54,331 nt of DNA from Alphaproteobacteria bacterium (GCA_018654745.1 JABILA010000133.1:1-54331), one strand, 5' to 3'; numbered from the stretch's first letter, positions 44,686 through 54,302 are shown. Numbers and translations are program-made. The notes: generated by a model not told the origin, from the sequence alone.

Positions 44686-46062
44686 ATGACGGCAATTGCC
44701 CGGAGCAAGAACAAATGGATGCATGGTATCTCCAAAACGCTATGCGTTGTTTCAGTGTTTGCAGCGGTGTTACTCTCAGGATTACCTTCAGCCCAGGCGC
44801 GCGTCTCATCGATTGTTATAGATGCGGATACCGGTGAAGTTCTATATTCCCGACGGGCAGACCAGAGACGCTACCCCGCTTCCCTGACAAAAATGATGAC
44901 TCTCTATCAAGTGTTTACAGCGCTTGAAAACGGGAAATTGAAACTTGATCAAAAGTTGAAGGTTTCCCGGCGGGCAGCAGGCCAGACGCCTTCAAAGCTG
45001 GGCTTGAAACGTGGATCCCGGATTTCCGTCGAAAAAGCCATCATTGCTGTCGCAGTGAAATCTGCGAACGATGCAGCCACTGTCCTGGCTGAATCTTTGG
45101 GTGAGACCGAATTCGATTTTGCGCTTCGTATGACAGACACCGCGCGGTCTCTGGGGATGAAAAGCACTCGTTTCCAAAATGCTTCCGGTCTTCCCAACCG
45201 TCGGCAAAGAACAACGGCCAGGGATATTGCCCTGTTGTCAAAGGCTTTGATTGACGAGTTTCCTCAATATTATCACTATTTTTCGATCCGCAGTTTCAAA
45301 TGGGGCAAACGTACCCATCGGACCCACAACAGGTTGCTTGAAAAATATCGCGGCATGGATGGCCTCAAAACCGGCTACATCCGCGCCTCCGGATTCAACA
45401 TTGCGACGTCCGCAGTTAAAGGTGATCGCCGTTTGATTGCTGTTTTGCTGGGTGGACGAACAGCCAAAAAGCGCGACAGCAAAGTGGCCTTCCTGATGAA
45501 TGCTTCTTTTAACCGGGCGCGCACTCTGGACAAACACAAAGGCAAAAAGGCTTCGCCGTTACTCATCGCCCGGAACAAATCCGGTGATACGGACGCCCGT
45601 CGCGGTGAGCAGGTTGCCAAACGCGGTAAACCAGCAAAAACTATTCCGTTGCCTCGTTTGAAACCCGGATACGACACGACAGACAAGAAAGAGCCTGAAG
45701 CCTTCACGACCATACTTGCCCGGACGATCAAATCACTGATCGCGCCAGAGACTGCAGACGCTGCACCTTCGCCGGAAGACGGTAAAAGTTGGTGGGGCAT
45801 CCAGGTCGGGGCATACAAGCGTTACGCATCGGCTCAGCGTCGCTTGCACCTGGCAACAAATGCCCTGCCCGATGTCTTGTTACATGCCCGTCCGTCAATA
45901 GACCGCGTGCCCGTAAAAGGCGGTGAAGTTTATCGTGCACGCCTGCTGGGTTTGCGTAAAGTCGACGCAGCATCTGCCTGCAAGATTTTAAAGCGCAAGG
46001 CGTTCTCCTGTGTCGCTATATCGCCAGAGGGTGACCAGGTGGTCAAAATGGCTTCACGCTGA
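44686..46062 (+). CDS. D-alanyl-D-alanine carboxypeptidase with C-terminal SPOR domain
   Basis: A periplasmic penicillin-binding protein of the DacA type, 458 residues. The signal peptide runs to about residue 38 (SAQA cleavage). Active-site motifs are Ser66-L-T-Lys69, Ser126-A-Asn128 and Lys228-T-Gly230. A Lys/Pro-rich linker from about residue 280 leads to a SPOR domain (about 375-458, starting WWGIQVGAYKRYASAQ), which binds denuded septal glycan. It should trim peptide cross-links at the division site. Divergent from the phasin gene; the gap of 395 bases is AT-rich and holds the phasin control region. Confidence 0.93.
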   Translation: MTAIARSKNKWMHGISKTLCVVSVFAAVLLSGLPSAQARVSSIVIDADTGEVLYSRRADQRRYPASLTKMMTLYQVFTALENGKLKLDQKLKVSRRAAGQTPSKLGLKRGSRISVEKAIIAVAVKSANDAATVLAESLGETEFDFALRMTDTARSLGMKSTRFQNASGLPNRRQRTTARDIALLSKALIDEFPQYYHYFSIRSFKWGKRTHRTHNRLLEKYRGMDGLKTGYIRASGFNIATSAVKGDRRLIAVLLGGRTAKKRDSKVAFLMNASFNRARTLDKHKGKKASPLLIARNKSGDTDARRGEQVAKRGKPAKTIPLPRLKPGYDTTDKKEPEAFTTILARTIKSLIAPETADAAPSPEDGKSWWGIQVGAYKRYASAQRRLHLATNALPDVLLHARPSIDRVPVKGGEVYRARLLGLRKVDAASACKILKRKAFSCVAISPEGDQVVKMASR

Positions 46063-46072
46063 TCCAGATCCT

Positions 46073-47329
46073 GTGACCAAACCTCCTTCGACCATGCTGC
46101 GCATTGTGCTGACGGTTTTCCTCCCCTTCGCCAGCGGCTATTACTTGTCCTACTTCTTTCGCTCGGTTAACGCTGTTATCGCGCCTGACCTGATTGAAGA
46201 CATGAGCCTCAGTGCCAGTGACCTTGGCCTGATGACTGCAGCCTATTTCCTGACTTTTGCAGCCTTTCAAATTCCTCTTGGCATTCTTCTCGACCGCTTT
46301 GGCCCCGTAAAGGTCCAGGCCGCGCTCTTTGCGACAGCAGCGCTTGGCGCATTTGTTTTTGCCACTGGCGACAGCAAGACTACCCTGTTTGTTGGTCGGG
46401 CTTTTATCGGCCTGGGCGTGTCAGGTGGTTTGATGGCATCGTTCAAGGCAATTGTACTGTGGTTCCCCCGGGATCGCCTGCCACTGGTCAATGGTTTGTT
46501 CATGAGTTTCGGCGGCCTAGGCGCTCTGTCCGCAACAGCGCCGGTTGAACTGGCACTCGGCGTCACGGATTGGCGAGGCGTATACCCCGTCATCGGTATC
46601 GCCACAGTCGCCGTCGCCTTAATCATATTCTTCATTTGCCCTGAGAAGCCCGAGGCAAGAACTTCAGGTTCTATTGCTGACCAAATCAAAGGCCTGAAGA
46701 GCATCTATAGTGACAGGCTTTTCTGGAGAGTTGCACCCCTCACCTTTACAGCTGCATCAGCTGGAATGGCGATGCAAACATTGTGGATTGGTCCCTGGCT
46801 GAAGGATGTTGCCGGGTTGCCGGCAGCGCCTGCAGCAAATCATATGTTCCTCGTTGCCTTCGCCATGTTTATTGGCATGGCGGCGATGGGAGTTGTACCC
46901 GATATCGCATTCCGAAAATGGAAAATACGTCCCCAGACAGTCATTATTGCAGGGAATGCTCTGTTTTTGCTCACACAGTTTGGCATCATTTACGGTGGTA
47001 TTGAAACAAGCCTGAACATGTGGTTGCTGTTCGGATTTCTCAGTAATTATTCGGCCATTGCCTTTGCCGTGCTTTCGCAACATTTCCCAACCGATAAATC
47101 TGCGGCTGCAAATACCGGCTTGAATGTGTTTGTTTTTGGTATGGCCTTCGCCCTGCAATACGGCATAGGTGTTGTAATTAACCAGTTTCCTGTTACAGGT
47201 GACAATACCTATCCGCCAGACGCCTATCAGACCGCGTTTCTGGTTGTTGCCTTTTTACAGATCATCGCCATAGGCTGGTATTTTATCTCACCAAAACTTT
47301 TGCCTGAACGGGCTTATCAGGCCGAATAA
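46073..47329 (+). CDS. MFS transporter
   Basis: 418 residues with about 12 membrane segments, starting VLTVFLPFASGYYLSYFFRSVNAVIAPDL. That segment and GLMTAAYFLTFAAFQIPLGILLDRFGP are typical of major facilitators; the substrate is unknown. Start choice is uncertain: GTG at 46073 lies 10 bases after the carboxypeptidase stop and ATG at 46094 is an alternative. A longer frame opening at 46010 inside the previous gene is unlikely. The stop lies three bases from the convergent phosphohexomutase stop. Confidence 0.88.
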   Translation: MTKPPSTMLRIVLTVFLPFASGYYLSYFFRSVNAVIAPDLIEDMSLSASDLGLMTAAYFLTFAAFQIPLGILLDRFGPVKVQAALFATAALGAFVFATGDSKTTLFVGRAFIGLGVSGGLMASFKAIVLWFPRDRLPLVNGLFMSFGGLGALSATAPVELALGVTDWRGVYPVIGIATVAVALIIFFICPEKPEARTSGSIADQIKGLKSIYSDRLFWRVAPLTFTAASAGMAMQTLWIGPWLKDVAGLPAAPAANHMFLVAFAMFIGMAAMGVVPDIAFRKWKIRPQTVIIAGNALFLLTQFGIIYGGIETSLNMWLLFGFLSNYSAIAFAVLSQHFPTDKSAAANTGLNVFVFGMAFALQYGIGVVINQFPVTGDNTYPPDAYQTAFLVVAFLQIIAIGWYFISPKLLPERAYQAE

Positions 47330-47332
47330 CCG

Positions 47333-48739
47333 TCAAACCGCTGAAGCGTCAATACCACTGGCTTGAAGTGCATTTCGCAGGGCCATCTTCAGTGTCTCCA
47401 GCTGATCTTCATCTTTGGCTTCACAGCGCGCAACCAGAACGGCCTGGGTGTTTGACGCCCTTAGAAGCCACCACCCGCCATCCACCGAAACACGCACACC
47501 GTCGATATCATTTACATCCGCACCTTCGGCAGAAAGCCGATCACGAATTTCTTCGACGATAGCAAACTTCCGTTCATCCGTGCATTCTATCCGGATCTCA
47601 GGGGTATTTATGAACCTGGGTAATTCATCGAACAACTCAGCCAGGGACTTTCCTGTTCGCGACATAACACCCAACAAGCGCACACCCGCATACAACGCAT
47701 CATCAAATCCGAAGTAGCGATCGGCAAAGAATATGTGCCCGGACATCTCGCCTGCAAATGGAGACTTTTCGACGGCCATCTTGCCCTTGATCAGGGAATG
47801 ACCGGTTTGCCACATAATCGGCTTTCCACCCAGCCGGGCAACTTCATCAAAGAACAGCTGGCTGGATTTAACGTCAGCTATGATCGTAGCACCGGGATTA
47901 TCCGCCAACACATCGCGCGCCAACAAAGCCATCAGCTGATCCGCCCACAAGATCCGCCCCTGCCCGTCAACAACACCGATCCGATCAGCATCACCATCAA
48001 GTGCAATACCCAGATCAAGATTTTGCTCTTTGACTACATTTTGAATCTGGACAAGGTTTTCAGCAACTGTCGGGTCCGGGTGGTGGTTCGGAAATGTGCC
48101 GTCAATTTCTTCGTTCAGCAGAATGTGCTCGCCGGGCAGGCGCTTCACCAATTCCGCCATCATCTCGCCGCCTGATCCATTGCCGGCATCCCAGGCAACC
48201 CGAAAGGCACCAAGTTCCCCAACAGGCGCGTGCGCCGCGGCCAGACTTTCGAGATAAGGTTCGGTTACGTCTTGCGTCATAGACTGACCAGCGGTGTCGG
48301 CTACATCGATGTCACCGTCTGCACACATCTTGCCGAGATGCTGAATATCGTCTCCAAAAAATGACTTGTGCCCCATCATCATTTTGAAGCCATTGTGCAT
48401 GGGTGGGTTATGTGAGCCGGTCACCATGATGCCGCCATCCGCTTCAAGATGATAAACGGCAAAATAGAGCATCGGCGTCGGGCCACGCCCAACCCGGATA
48501 ACATCCACACCTGTAGAAGTCAGTCCATCACACAGGCCCTGCTCCATATCCGGTGACGTCGTCCTGCCGTCATACCCGATGCAAATGCGTGCGCCTGTTC
48601 CAAGTTTTCGAACGACAATCGTACCAAAGGCCCGGCCAATTGCCTTGGCATCCGCAACCGACAACGTTTCGCCAACAATGCCGCGAATATCATATTCGCG
48701 CAAAATGGTGGGATGAATATCGTATTTTGTACCGGTCAT
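47333..48739 (-). CDS. Phosphomannomutase/phosphoglucomutase
   Basis: A 468-residue alpha-D-phosphohexomutase. The phosphoserine loop is TGSHNPP, the metal loop is DGDADRIG, and the sugar loop and C-terminal phosphate-binding RASNTQ are present. It interconverts mannose-6-P and mannose-1-P, or glucose-6-P and glucose-1-P, and so supplies GalU. It is last in galU-ugd-mutase, 15 bases after ugd. Confidence 0.94.
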   Translation of the reverse strand: MTGTKYDIHPTILREYDIRGIVGETLSVADAKAIGRAFGTIVVRKLGTGARICIGYDGRTTSPDMEQGLCDGLTSTGVDVIRVGRGPTPMLYFAVYHLEADGGIMVTGSHNPPMHNGFKMMMGHKSFFGDDIQHLGKMCADGDIDVADTAGQSMTQDVTEPYLESLAAAHAPVGELGAFRVAWDAGNGSGGEMMAELVKRLPGEHILLNEEIDGTFPNHHPDPTVAENLVQIQNVVKEQNLDLGIALDGDADRIGVVDGQGRILWADQLMALLARDVLADNPGATIIADVKSSQLFFDEVARLGGKPIMWQTGHSLIKGKMAVEKSPFAGEMSGHIFFADRYFGFDDALYAGVRLLGVMSRTGKSLAELFDELPRFINTPEIRIECTDERKFAIVEEIRDRLSAEGADVNDIDGVRVSVDGGWWLLRASNTQAVLVARCEAKDEDQLETLKMALRNALQASGIDASAV

Positions 48740-48754
48740 AAAAAGTTTGCCTGC

Positions 48755-50083
48755 CTAGACGTCGCTGTCGACAGTTGCTGTCCCACGACCAATTCCAAAA
48801 TATGTAAAACCGGCGTTCTTCATATCCACCGGGTCATAAATATTACGAAGATCGACCATGACCGGTTTCTTTAACAAAGATTTGACGCGTTCGAGATCGA
48901 GGCCCCTGAATTCGTTCCACTCGGTAATAATGGCGACGATATCGGCATCTGCCAGAGTTTCATAAGTCCCTTCACACCAAACGACATCATCCAACATTTC
49001 CCTGGCTTCTCTCATGCCTTCAGGATCGTAGGCTTTGACAGTTGCGCCTGCTTTTTGCAGAGCCGGGATAATGTCCAGACTTGGCGCATCCCGCATATCA
49101 TCCGTGTTGGGCTTGAACGCAACACCAAGAATACCGATTGTCTTTCCGCTCACATCACCACCGCACGCGTCTATGATGCGTGTTGCCATAGCTTGTTTGC
49201 GACGATCATTGACGCCGACGACGGCTTCGACAATCGCCGTTGGCGCTCCAGCCTCCCGCGCTGTATTTACCAGGGCGTTGGTATCTTTGGGAAAACAACT
49301 ACCGCCATAGCCAGGACCGGCATTCAGGAACTTCTTGCCAATACGTCCGTCCAGACCGATGCCCCGCGCCACGTCCTGGACGTCAGCCCCAACTTTTTCA
49401 CACAAGTCCGCCATTTCGTTGATGAAGGAAATTTTTGTGGCCAGGAAGGCATTGGCGGCATACTTGATCAGTTCTGCTGTTTTCCGGCTGACGAAGATAA
49501 CCGGAGTTTCACTCAGAAAAAGCGGCCGATACAACTCGCGCATGGCATCCATGGCCCGTTCGGACCGGGTGCCGACGACAACTCTGTCGGGACGCATGAA
49601 ATCTTCAATGGCAGCGCCTTCACGAAGGAATTCAGGGTTCGATGCAACATCGAAATCCGCATCAGGTCTCCGGGCCCGCACTTTGGCTTCAACTTCTGCA
49701 CCCGTGCCGACCGGAACCGTGGACTTGGTTACGATCACCGTATATCCAGTCAATGCGTCAGCTATTTCCTCTGCTGCGGCAAAGACATAAGTCAAATCTG
49801 CGGCACCGTCTCCACGACGACTGGGCGTACCAACTGCAATAAAGACTGCATCCGCATCTTTAACGGCAGCTTTGAGATCAGTCGTAAATGTTAACCGGCC
49901 AGCTTTGACGTTGCTGGCAACAAGAGCATCAAGGCCGGGTTCAAAAATTGGAATTTCACCGGCTTCAAGCATGGCAATCTTGTTTTCGTCCTTGTCGACA
50001 CAAACAACATCAGCGCCAAACTCGGAAAAACATGTCCCTGACACCAGACCGACATAACCGGTCCCAATCATCGCTATTTTCAT
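48755..50083 (-). CDS. ugd: UDP-glucose 6-dehydrogenase
   Basis: Oxidises UDP-glucose to UDP-glucuronate with two NAD. The 442-residue product has the N-terminal Rossmann motif MIGTGYVGLVSG, YAANAFLATKISFINE in the core, the catalytic Cys in GPGYGGSCFPKDT, and GVAFKPNTDDMRDAP in the C-terminal UDP-binding domain. It sits 22 bases after galU, its substrate supplier. UDP-glucuronate feeds capsule, exopolysaccharide or lipid modification. Confidence 0.96.
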   Translation of the reverse strand: MKIAMIGTGYVGLVSGTCFSEFGADVVCVDKDENKIAMLEAGEIPIFEPGLDALVASNVKAGRLTFTTDLKAAVKDADAVFIAVGTPSRRGDGAADLTYVFAAAEEIADALTGYTVIVTKSTVPVGTGAEVEAKVRARRPDADFDVASNPEFLREGAAIEDFMRPDRVVVGTRSERAMDAMRELYRPLFLSETPVIFVSRKTAELIKYAANAFLATKISFINEMADLCEKVGADVQDVARGIGLDGRIGKKFLNAGPGYGGSCFPKDTNALVNTAREAGAPTAIVEAVVGVNDRRKQAMATRIIDACGGDVSGKTIGILGVAFKPNTDDMRDAPSLDIIPALQKAGATVKAYDPEGMREAREMLDDVVWCEGTYETLADADIVAIITEWNEFRGLDLERVKSLLKKPVMVDLRNIYDPVDMKNAGFTYFGIGRGTATVDSDV

Positions 50084-50105
50084 TATTGTCCCTTAAGGAT
50101 TGCTG

Positions 50106-50987
50106 CTAGCCTTCGGTAGCGTAGTTGTTGACGAAAGATTGCACGTCTTCTCGCAAGTCTTCGCGTTCGAGCGCAAAAGCTATGTTGGCGCGCAGAAAAC
50201 CAGCCTTGTCACCACAATCGAAACGCTCGCCTTCGAACCGCAAACCGTGAAAAGGCGAAACGCCAATTTGTGCGGCAAGAGCGTCTGTGAGCTGAATTTC
50301 GTTTCCTGCCCCGCGCTCCCGTTTTTCGAGATACTCAAAGACTTCCGGCTGCAACACATATCGACCAATGATCGAAAGCGTGGATGGAGCTAGCTCGGGA
50401 TCAGGTTTCTCGACCAAACCCTTCACCTCAACAAGCGAGCCAGAAGTCGGGCCTGGGTCGAGGATGCCGTATCTGTTGGTATGCTCGCGCGGTACATCCA
50501 TCACAGCAACGACATTGCCGCCTGTTTCTTCATAAGCTTCCGTCATTTGCTTCAGGCAAGGTTTATCAGACAAAACCAGATCATCTGCCAGCAAAACTGC
50601 AAACGGTTCTCCACCAACAAGATTCCGAGCGCACCAGACGGCGTGCCCTAAACCAAGCGGTTCCATCTGCCGGGTATATGCAACGGCGCCAGCAGCAGGC
50701 AACCACTCGGCTATGGCAGCCAGTTCTTCCTGCTTGTTTTTGCTCTCAAGTTGTTCCTGCAATTCGTAAGATTGATCGAAATGGTCTTCAATTGCAGATT
50801 TCCCACGCCCGGTGACAAAGATAAACTCTTCGATCCCGGCAGCCCGTGCTTCTTCCACGGCATATTGAATGAGGGGTTTATCGACTACTGGCAGCATTTC
50901 TTTGGGCATTGCTTTGGTTGCTGGCAAAAACCGCGTGCCAAGACCACCGACCGGAAAAACAGCCTTGCGAACTTTGCGGATGCTCAT
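50106..50987 (-). CDS. galU: UTP-glucose-1-phosphate uridylyltransferase
   Basis: Makes UDP-glucose from UTP and glucose-1-phosphate. The 293-residue nucleotidyltransferase has FPVGGLGTRFLPATKAMPKE at the N-terminus, PLIQYAVEEA, FAVLLADDLVL with the catalytic acidic residues, and GLVEKPDP. It is first in the galU-ugd-mutase run, so the three proteins convert hexose phosphates to UDP-glucuronate. A short hairpin at 51044-51060 separates it from the J-protein gene upstream. Confidence 0.96.
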   Translation of the reverse strand: MSIRKVRKAVFPVGGLGTRFLPATKAMPKEMLPVVDKPLIQYAVEEARAAGIEEFIFVTGRGKSAIEDHFDQSYELQEQLESKNKQEELAAIAEWLPAAGAVAYTRQMEPLGLGHAVWCARNLVGGEPFAVLLADDLVLSDKPCLKQMTEAYEETGGNVVAVMDVPREHTNRYGILDPGPTSGSLVEVKGLVEKPDPELAPSTLSIIGRYVLQPEVFEYLEKRERGAGNEIQLTDALAAQIGVSPFHGLRFEGERFDCGDKAGFLRANIAFALEREDLREDVQSFVNNYATEG

Positions 50988-51043
50988 ACGAAATCACTCA
51001 TTTGGATCAATCTCAATGACCGACAGGCCAAAAGGGGAACAAA

Positions 51044-51060
51044 CGCCTGACAAACAGGCG
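51044..51060 (-). terminator. Weak terminator-like hairpin between J-protein gene and galU
   Basis: CGCCTG (51044-51049) pairs with CAGGCG (51055-51060) around ACAAA. On the minus strand it is followed by TTTGTTCCCC. The stem is only 6 bp, so termination would be partial. Confidence 0.4.
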
Positions 51061-51122
51061 AAAATCATGCTTTCAGGTGTCAGGGTTTTGCCACGTGTGG
51101 TCGCAGAAGGCAAGTACCGGGC

Positions 51123-51872
51123 TCAGGCGTTTAACAACAAGTCCCTCGCCTGATTGATCTTTGTCGCAAGCCAGGTAGAACCTCCAAGGTCTGGATGCAT
51201 TTTTTGCATCAATTTGCGGTGCGCCGAGGTGATTTCATTATCATTGGGACGACCACTAAGCCCCAGAACCTCGAGAGCTTCCTCTCGCGTCATAGGCCCA
51301 TTCGGTGCCCCGCCCGTATTACCATTTGACCCGGCGTTACTTTCTGCCCATTCATCTCGCCAGTCAGGCCCGGCAGTTTTATCGAGATAAGTTTCCAGCA
51401 ATTTTGCTGATTTTTGATCGGTTGGCTGGCATTCCTGCAATAACTCAATAACTTCTACTGTTGAAAGCGAAGACAGCTGTGCGCCCTTGAAATGTCCGCG
51501 CAAAACTTCACCAAAAATTTCGCCACTGCCATGGTCCAGGTTCATGCGCAGATAATCTGTTCTGATATCTGATTGACCAGCGCCACCAGACGATGTGCCC
51601 CCACTGGCTGACCTGAAGGCCTTTTGCGCCCCCTGAAACAGAAAATTCTTCAAACTGCTTCGAACGAACCACCAGAAAGCACCAACCAATAACGGCACAG
51701 CGAATGCCAGACGCCCGGTAACGGCCAGAAACACTATGGTTAAAACCAGCAGCCCAAGACCCAATCTGCCCAGCACCTTGATCAGTGTCTTTGGATCTGC
51801 GGTCGCGAACCAGCGCCCGGCGAGAACAACTCCCAGAAAAATACTGATACCAAGAACAAACCAGGCCAACAT
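51123..51872 (-). CDS. Membrane-anchored J-domain protein
   Basis: The 249-residue product has hydrophobic segments at about 1-20, 38-52 and 56-70, then a Gly/Ser-rich linker, a helical region (EIFGEVLRGHFKGAQ) and a C-terminal J-domain with HPD in KLMQKMHPDLGGS, ending QARDLLLNA. The J-domain should stimulate DnaK; the anchor places it at the inner membrane. Similar C-terminal-J proteins occur in Alphaproteobacteria without a known client. It begins nine bases after the VWA gene, so the two are probably co-expressed. Confidence 0.88.
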   Translation of the reverse strand: MLAWFVLGISIFLGVVLAGRWFATADPKTLIKVLGRLGLGLLVLTIVFLAVTGRLAFAVPLLVGAFWWFVRSSLKNFLFQGAQKAFRSASGGTSSGGAGQSDIRTDYLRMNLDHGSGEIFGEVLRGHFKGAQLSSLSTVEVIELLQECQPTDQKSAKLLETYLDKTAGPDWRDEWAESNAGSNGNTGGAPNGPMTREEALEVLGLSGRPNDNEITSAHRKLMQKMHPDLGGSTWLATKINQARDLLLNA

Positions 51873-51881
51873 GCGCTCTCC

Positions 51882-52589
51882 CTATTTCACTTGTCTTGCA
51901 ATTCTTAGCACTTCACCACCCCTGGACTTGCTGAAGTCGTGCAGTGCTTTTCGGCCACCTGCGGCATAAACAGCAACTGCAGCCAGCAAATCACGAAGTT
52001 GTTGGGCACTGGAAAGGTCAAACCGGCAATGAGCGCCACCAGAAAGCTCCGCAATCTGGCGAAATGCTTTTGAGGCGAACGGCTCGTCTCCTTCCTGGAA
52101 GATGAATGCCGGTATGCCCATCAGGCCCATTTTACCCGCAAGTCCACAAAGCCTGTCGACATCTTCTTCTACACAGTCACCAACAAATACCAGGGCATTA
52201 ATGGTGCCTTTTGACGCCTCGTCCAGTGCATGATCCAGAATATTCTCGATTTGTGTCTGCCCGCCCATACATCTGACAGACGTCATGTAGCCGATCAGCT
52301 CTTGTGATGATGACAACCAGGGTGTCGTTCGGAAGTTGGCGAAGCCCCTATACCAGGCCATTTGCACTTCCAGTCCCCCCAAAGCCTCGGTTTCGCTGAA
52401 CATATCGCTTTGAATCTTACAGGCACGATCCCAGGCAGGTTCCCGGCTGGCGGTCGCATCCAAAGCAAATATCAGCCGTCCTTTTGTGCCCTTTGGCTGC
52501 AGGGTGGGGAGCGACGACATACGCGCATAGAAATCCTCTATTTCCTTGTCGCTTGATTGGGTGGTCACATTTTTATTCTTATCAGCCAT
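51882..52589 (-). CDS. VWA-domain protein
   Basis: A 235-residue single-domain von Willebrand factor A-like protein. LIFALDATASREPAWD has a MIDAS-like D-x-T-x-S site, and GGQTQIENILDHAL and NALVFVGDCVEEDVDRL carry further acidic residues. No signal peptide is present, so it is cytoplasmic. The ATG at 52589 begins MADKNKN; a start seven codons earlier at 52610 is unlikely. The function is unknown; it is paired with the membrane J-protein. Confidence 0.82.
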   Translation of the reverse strand: MADKNKNVTTQSSDKEIEDFYARMSSLPTLQPKGTKGRLIFALDATASREPAWDRACKIQSDMFSETEALGGLEVQMAWYRGFANFRTTPWLSSSQELIGYMTSVRCMGGQTQIENILDHALDEASKGTINALVFVGDCVEEDVDRLCGLAGKMGLMGIPAFIFQEGDEPFASKAFRQIAELSGGAHCRFDLSSAQQLRDLLAAVAVYAAGGRKALHDFSKSRGGEVLRIARQVK

Positions 52590-52610
52590 TCGAACTTCCG
52601 GTTTGATCAA

Positions 52611-52988
52611 AGTCAGGAGAAATATACTGGTCAGGTGAATATACGCCCACTTGTGTCCAACGTTACAGAACCACTCGTGACTGATATGGATACTTTTTCA
52701 GGTCGTTGCGACAAATCAAGCCAAACAGTCTTGTTCTACCCATAAATCAATGACATACCTCGAACATGAGAAAAATGTCGCAAACGCCCATTTTTCTTAG
52801 CTATTTTGATACAAAAACCTTGAGCAACGCACTAAGATGATTTTCGACGTGACTTCCGTTTGTAAACTCTCATTTTGTCCCGGATTTATGGTTTGATATA
52901 TTGATTAACAGCCCCTATCTATTATTAAGGGTTTTACTGGTTAACTTTACATATCAGTTATCACCTGTTGCGCTTACCCGCGGAGTTA
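52611..52988. other. AT-rich intergenic region with a possible promoter
   Basis: The gap between the divergent VWA and pentapeptide genes contains no coding frame with a ribosome site. It is AT-rich towards the right end. A sigma-70-like pair TTGATA (52893-52898) and TATCTA (52916-52921), 17 bases apart, is a plausible promoter for the pentapeptide gene but weak evidence by itself. Confidence 0.35.
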
Positions 52989-54212
52989 ATGTTGCCCGAT
53001 AATCTGTCACAGATGGAGCAAAATGAGCTTGACCTGGTACTCCAGACCCATGGCAAGCATTTGCGGTCTCAAAGTGGTGGTCGCCGGGCTCGTCTGGAAA
53101 ATTACGATCTCTCGTCCAGGAATCTGGATGGTCGAATTTTGTCCGAGGGAGATTTTTCGGGCTGCACCTTTCAATTTTCGTCCCTACGCAAGGCCGGGCT
53201 CGTTTCGGCAGATCTGATCGGATGTGATTTCAGCGTTGCCAATCTGGAAGGCGCAGATCTTTCCTATGCCGATCTTCGTGGTGCCGTTTTGCGCGGTGCG
53301 GTTTTGGTCGATGCAAATTTCAATGAAGCAAACCTGAGCCAGGGCAAACTTGGTATTCCTGAGGTCACACGATCCGAATCAGCTCCGCCAACTGATCTCG
53401 GTGGTGTAGATGGTCGAGGATCAGATTTTTCGGATGTTTCACTTCAGGGTGCAGAACTCTCGGAAAGTGACTTTTCCAGTGCAGGTATGGTCAGAACCGA
53501 CCTGACCAGCGTCAACGCCCAAAATTCAGTCTTTGCTTCAGCCCAGCTCAATGAAGCTCTTCTTATCAAGGGCGATTTCACCAATGCAGACTTCTCAAAT
53601 GCTAATCTTGAAGGCGCCGACCTGAGAGAATGCAATTTAACCGGTGCCGGTTTTGGCGGAGCAAATCTGAGCAAGAGCAATCTGTCTGGCGCTAATCTTC
53701 AAGGTGCCATGTTGGAAAAGGCAATCCTTGCTGATGCGAACCTGACAGATGCGGAATTACGTGGTGCGATACTTGACGAAGGCGCCCTGACCGATGATCA
53801 GGCAAGGTCTGCCTTGTTGCAACGAAAGCCGGACGCCAGTGGGTTGGTACTGGAAGATATCTTCGCCCAACATGCGTTGTGGGTGTCCTCTGGCGGCCGC
53901 GATGGGCTGCGGGCGGATCTTTCCGGCATAGACCTTTCTGGCCTGAACTTGTCAGGTGTTAATTTGTCTGCCGCAAAACTTGTGGGATGCAGCCTTAAGA
54001 ATTGTATTCTGGACGGAAGTATTCTTGCTCATGCAAGTCTTGCCTACGCTGATATTCGTAACGCTTTTCTGAAAGACGCAGATCTTCGAGGCATAGACCT
54101 CAGCTACGCCAATTTATCAGCCTCAAATTTCAGCAGGGCAGATATTTCAGTCCTGGAGATTACCAGCGCGAGCCTTCGCCATTGGCCCTCAAATGAAGTA
54201 GTTTCGACCTGA
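52989..54212 (+). CDS. Pentapeptide-repeat protein
   Basis: 407 residues, most of it the A(D/N)LxX pentapeptide pattern, for example ANLEGADLSYADLRGAVLRG and ANLEGADLRECNLTGAGF, forming a right-handed quadrilateral beta helix. Two repeat blocks (about 40-125 and 140-265) are followed by a non-repeat insert around LTDDQARSALLQRKPDAS, then a third block from about 315. No enzymatic domain is visible. Pentapeptide proteins can mimic DNA and bind gyrase, or act as scaffolds; neither is shown here. The ATG at 52989 has GGAG three bases upstream (short); a TTG at 52968 is an alternative. Confidence 0.88.
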   Translation: MLPDNLSQMEQNELDLVLQTHGKHLRSQSGGRRARLENYDLSSRNLDGRILSEGDFSGCTFQFSSLRKAGLVSADLIGCDFSVANLEGADLSYADLRGAVLRGAVLVDANFNEANLSQGKLGIPEVTRSESAPPTDLGGVDGRGSDFSDVSLQGAELSESDFSSAGMVRTDLTSVNAQNSVFASAQLNEALLIKGDFTNADFSNANLEGADLRECNLTGAGFGGANLSKSNLSGANLQGAMLEKAILADANLTDAELRGAILDEGALTDDQARSALLQRKPDASGLVLEDIFAQHALWVSSGGRDGLRADLSGIDLSGLNLSGVNLSAAKLVGCSLKNCILDGSILAHASLAYADIRNAFLKDADLRGIDLSYANLSASNFSRADISVLEITSASLRHWPSNEVVST

Positions 54213-54222
54213 TCTGACACCG

Positions 54223-54302
54223 CTCCTTGCAAAAGGAGAGGGTTACCGGTTTTGATAACGGTGCAAATAAAATTATCGAAACACAATCGAAAGGTAACCC
54301 TC
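54223..54302 (+). promoter_or_regulatory. Structured leader enclosing the ribosome site of the next gene
   Basis: CTCCTT (54223-54228) pairs with AAGGAG (54233-54238) across GCAA. GAGGGTTACC (54238-54247) pairs perfectly with GGTAACCCTC (54293-54302), ending directly before the ATG at 54303. Between them TTTTGATAA (54250-54258) pairs with TTATCGAAA (54273-54281), with one G-U pair in RNA. The AAGG purines serving the ATG lie at the edge of the right arm, so folding would hide the start region. This suggests translational control. Confidence 0.55.
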
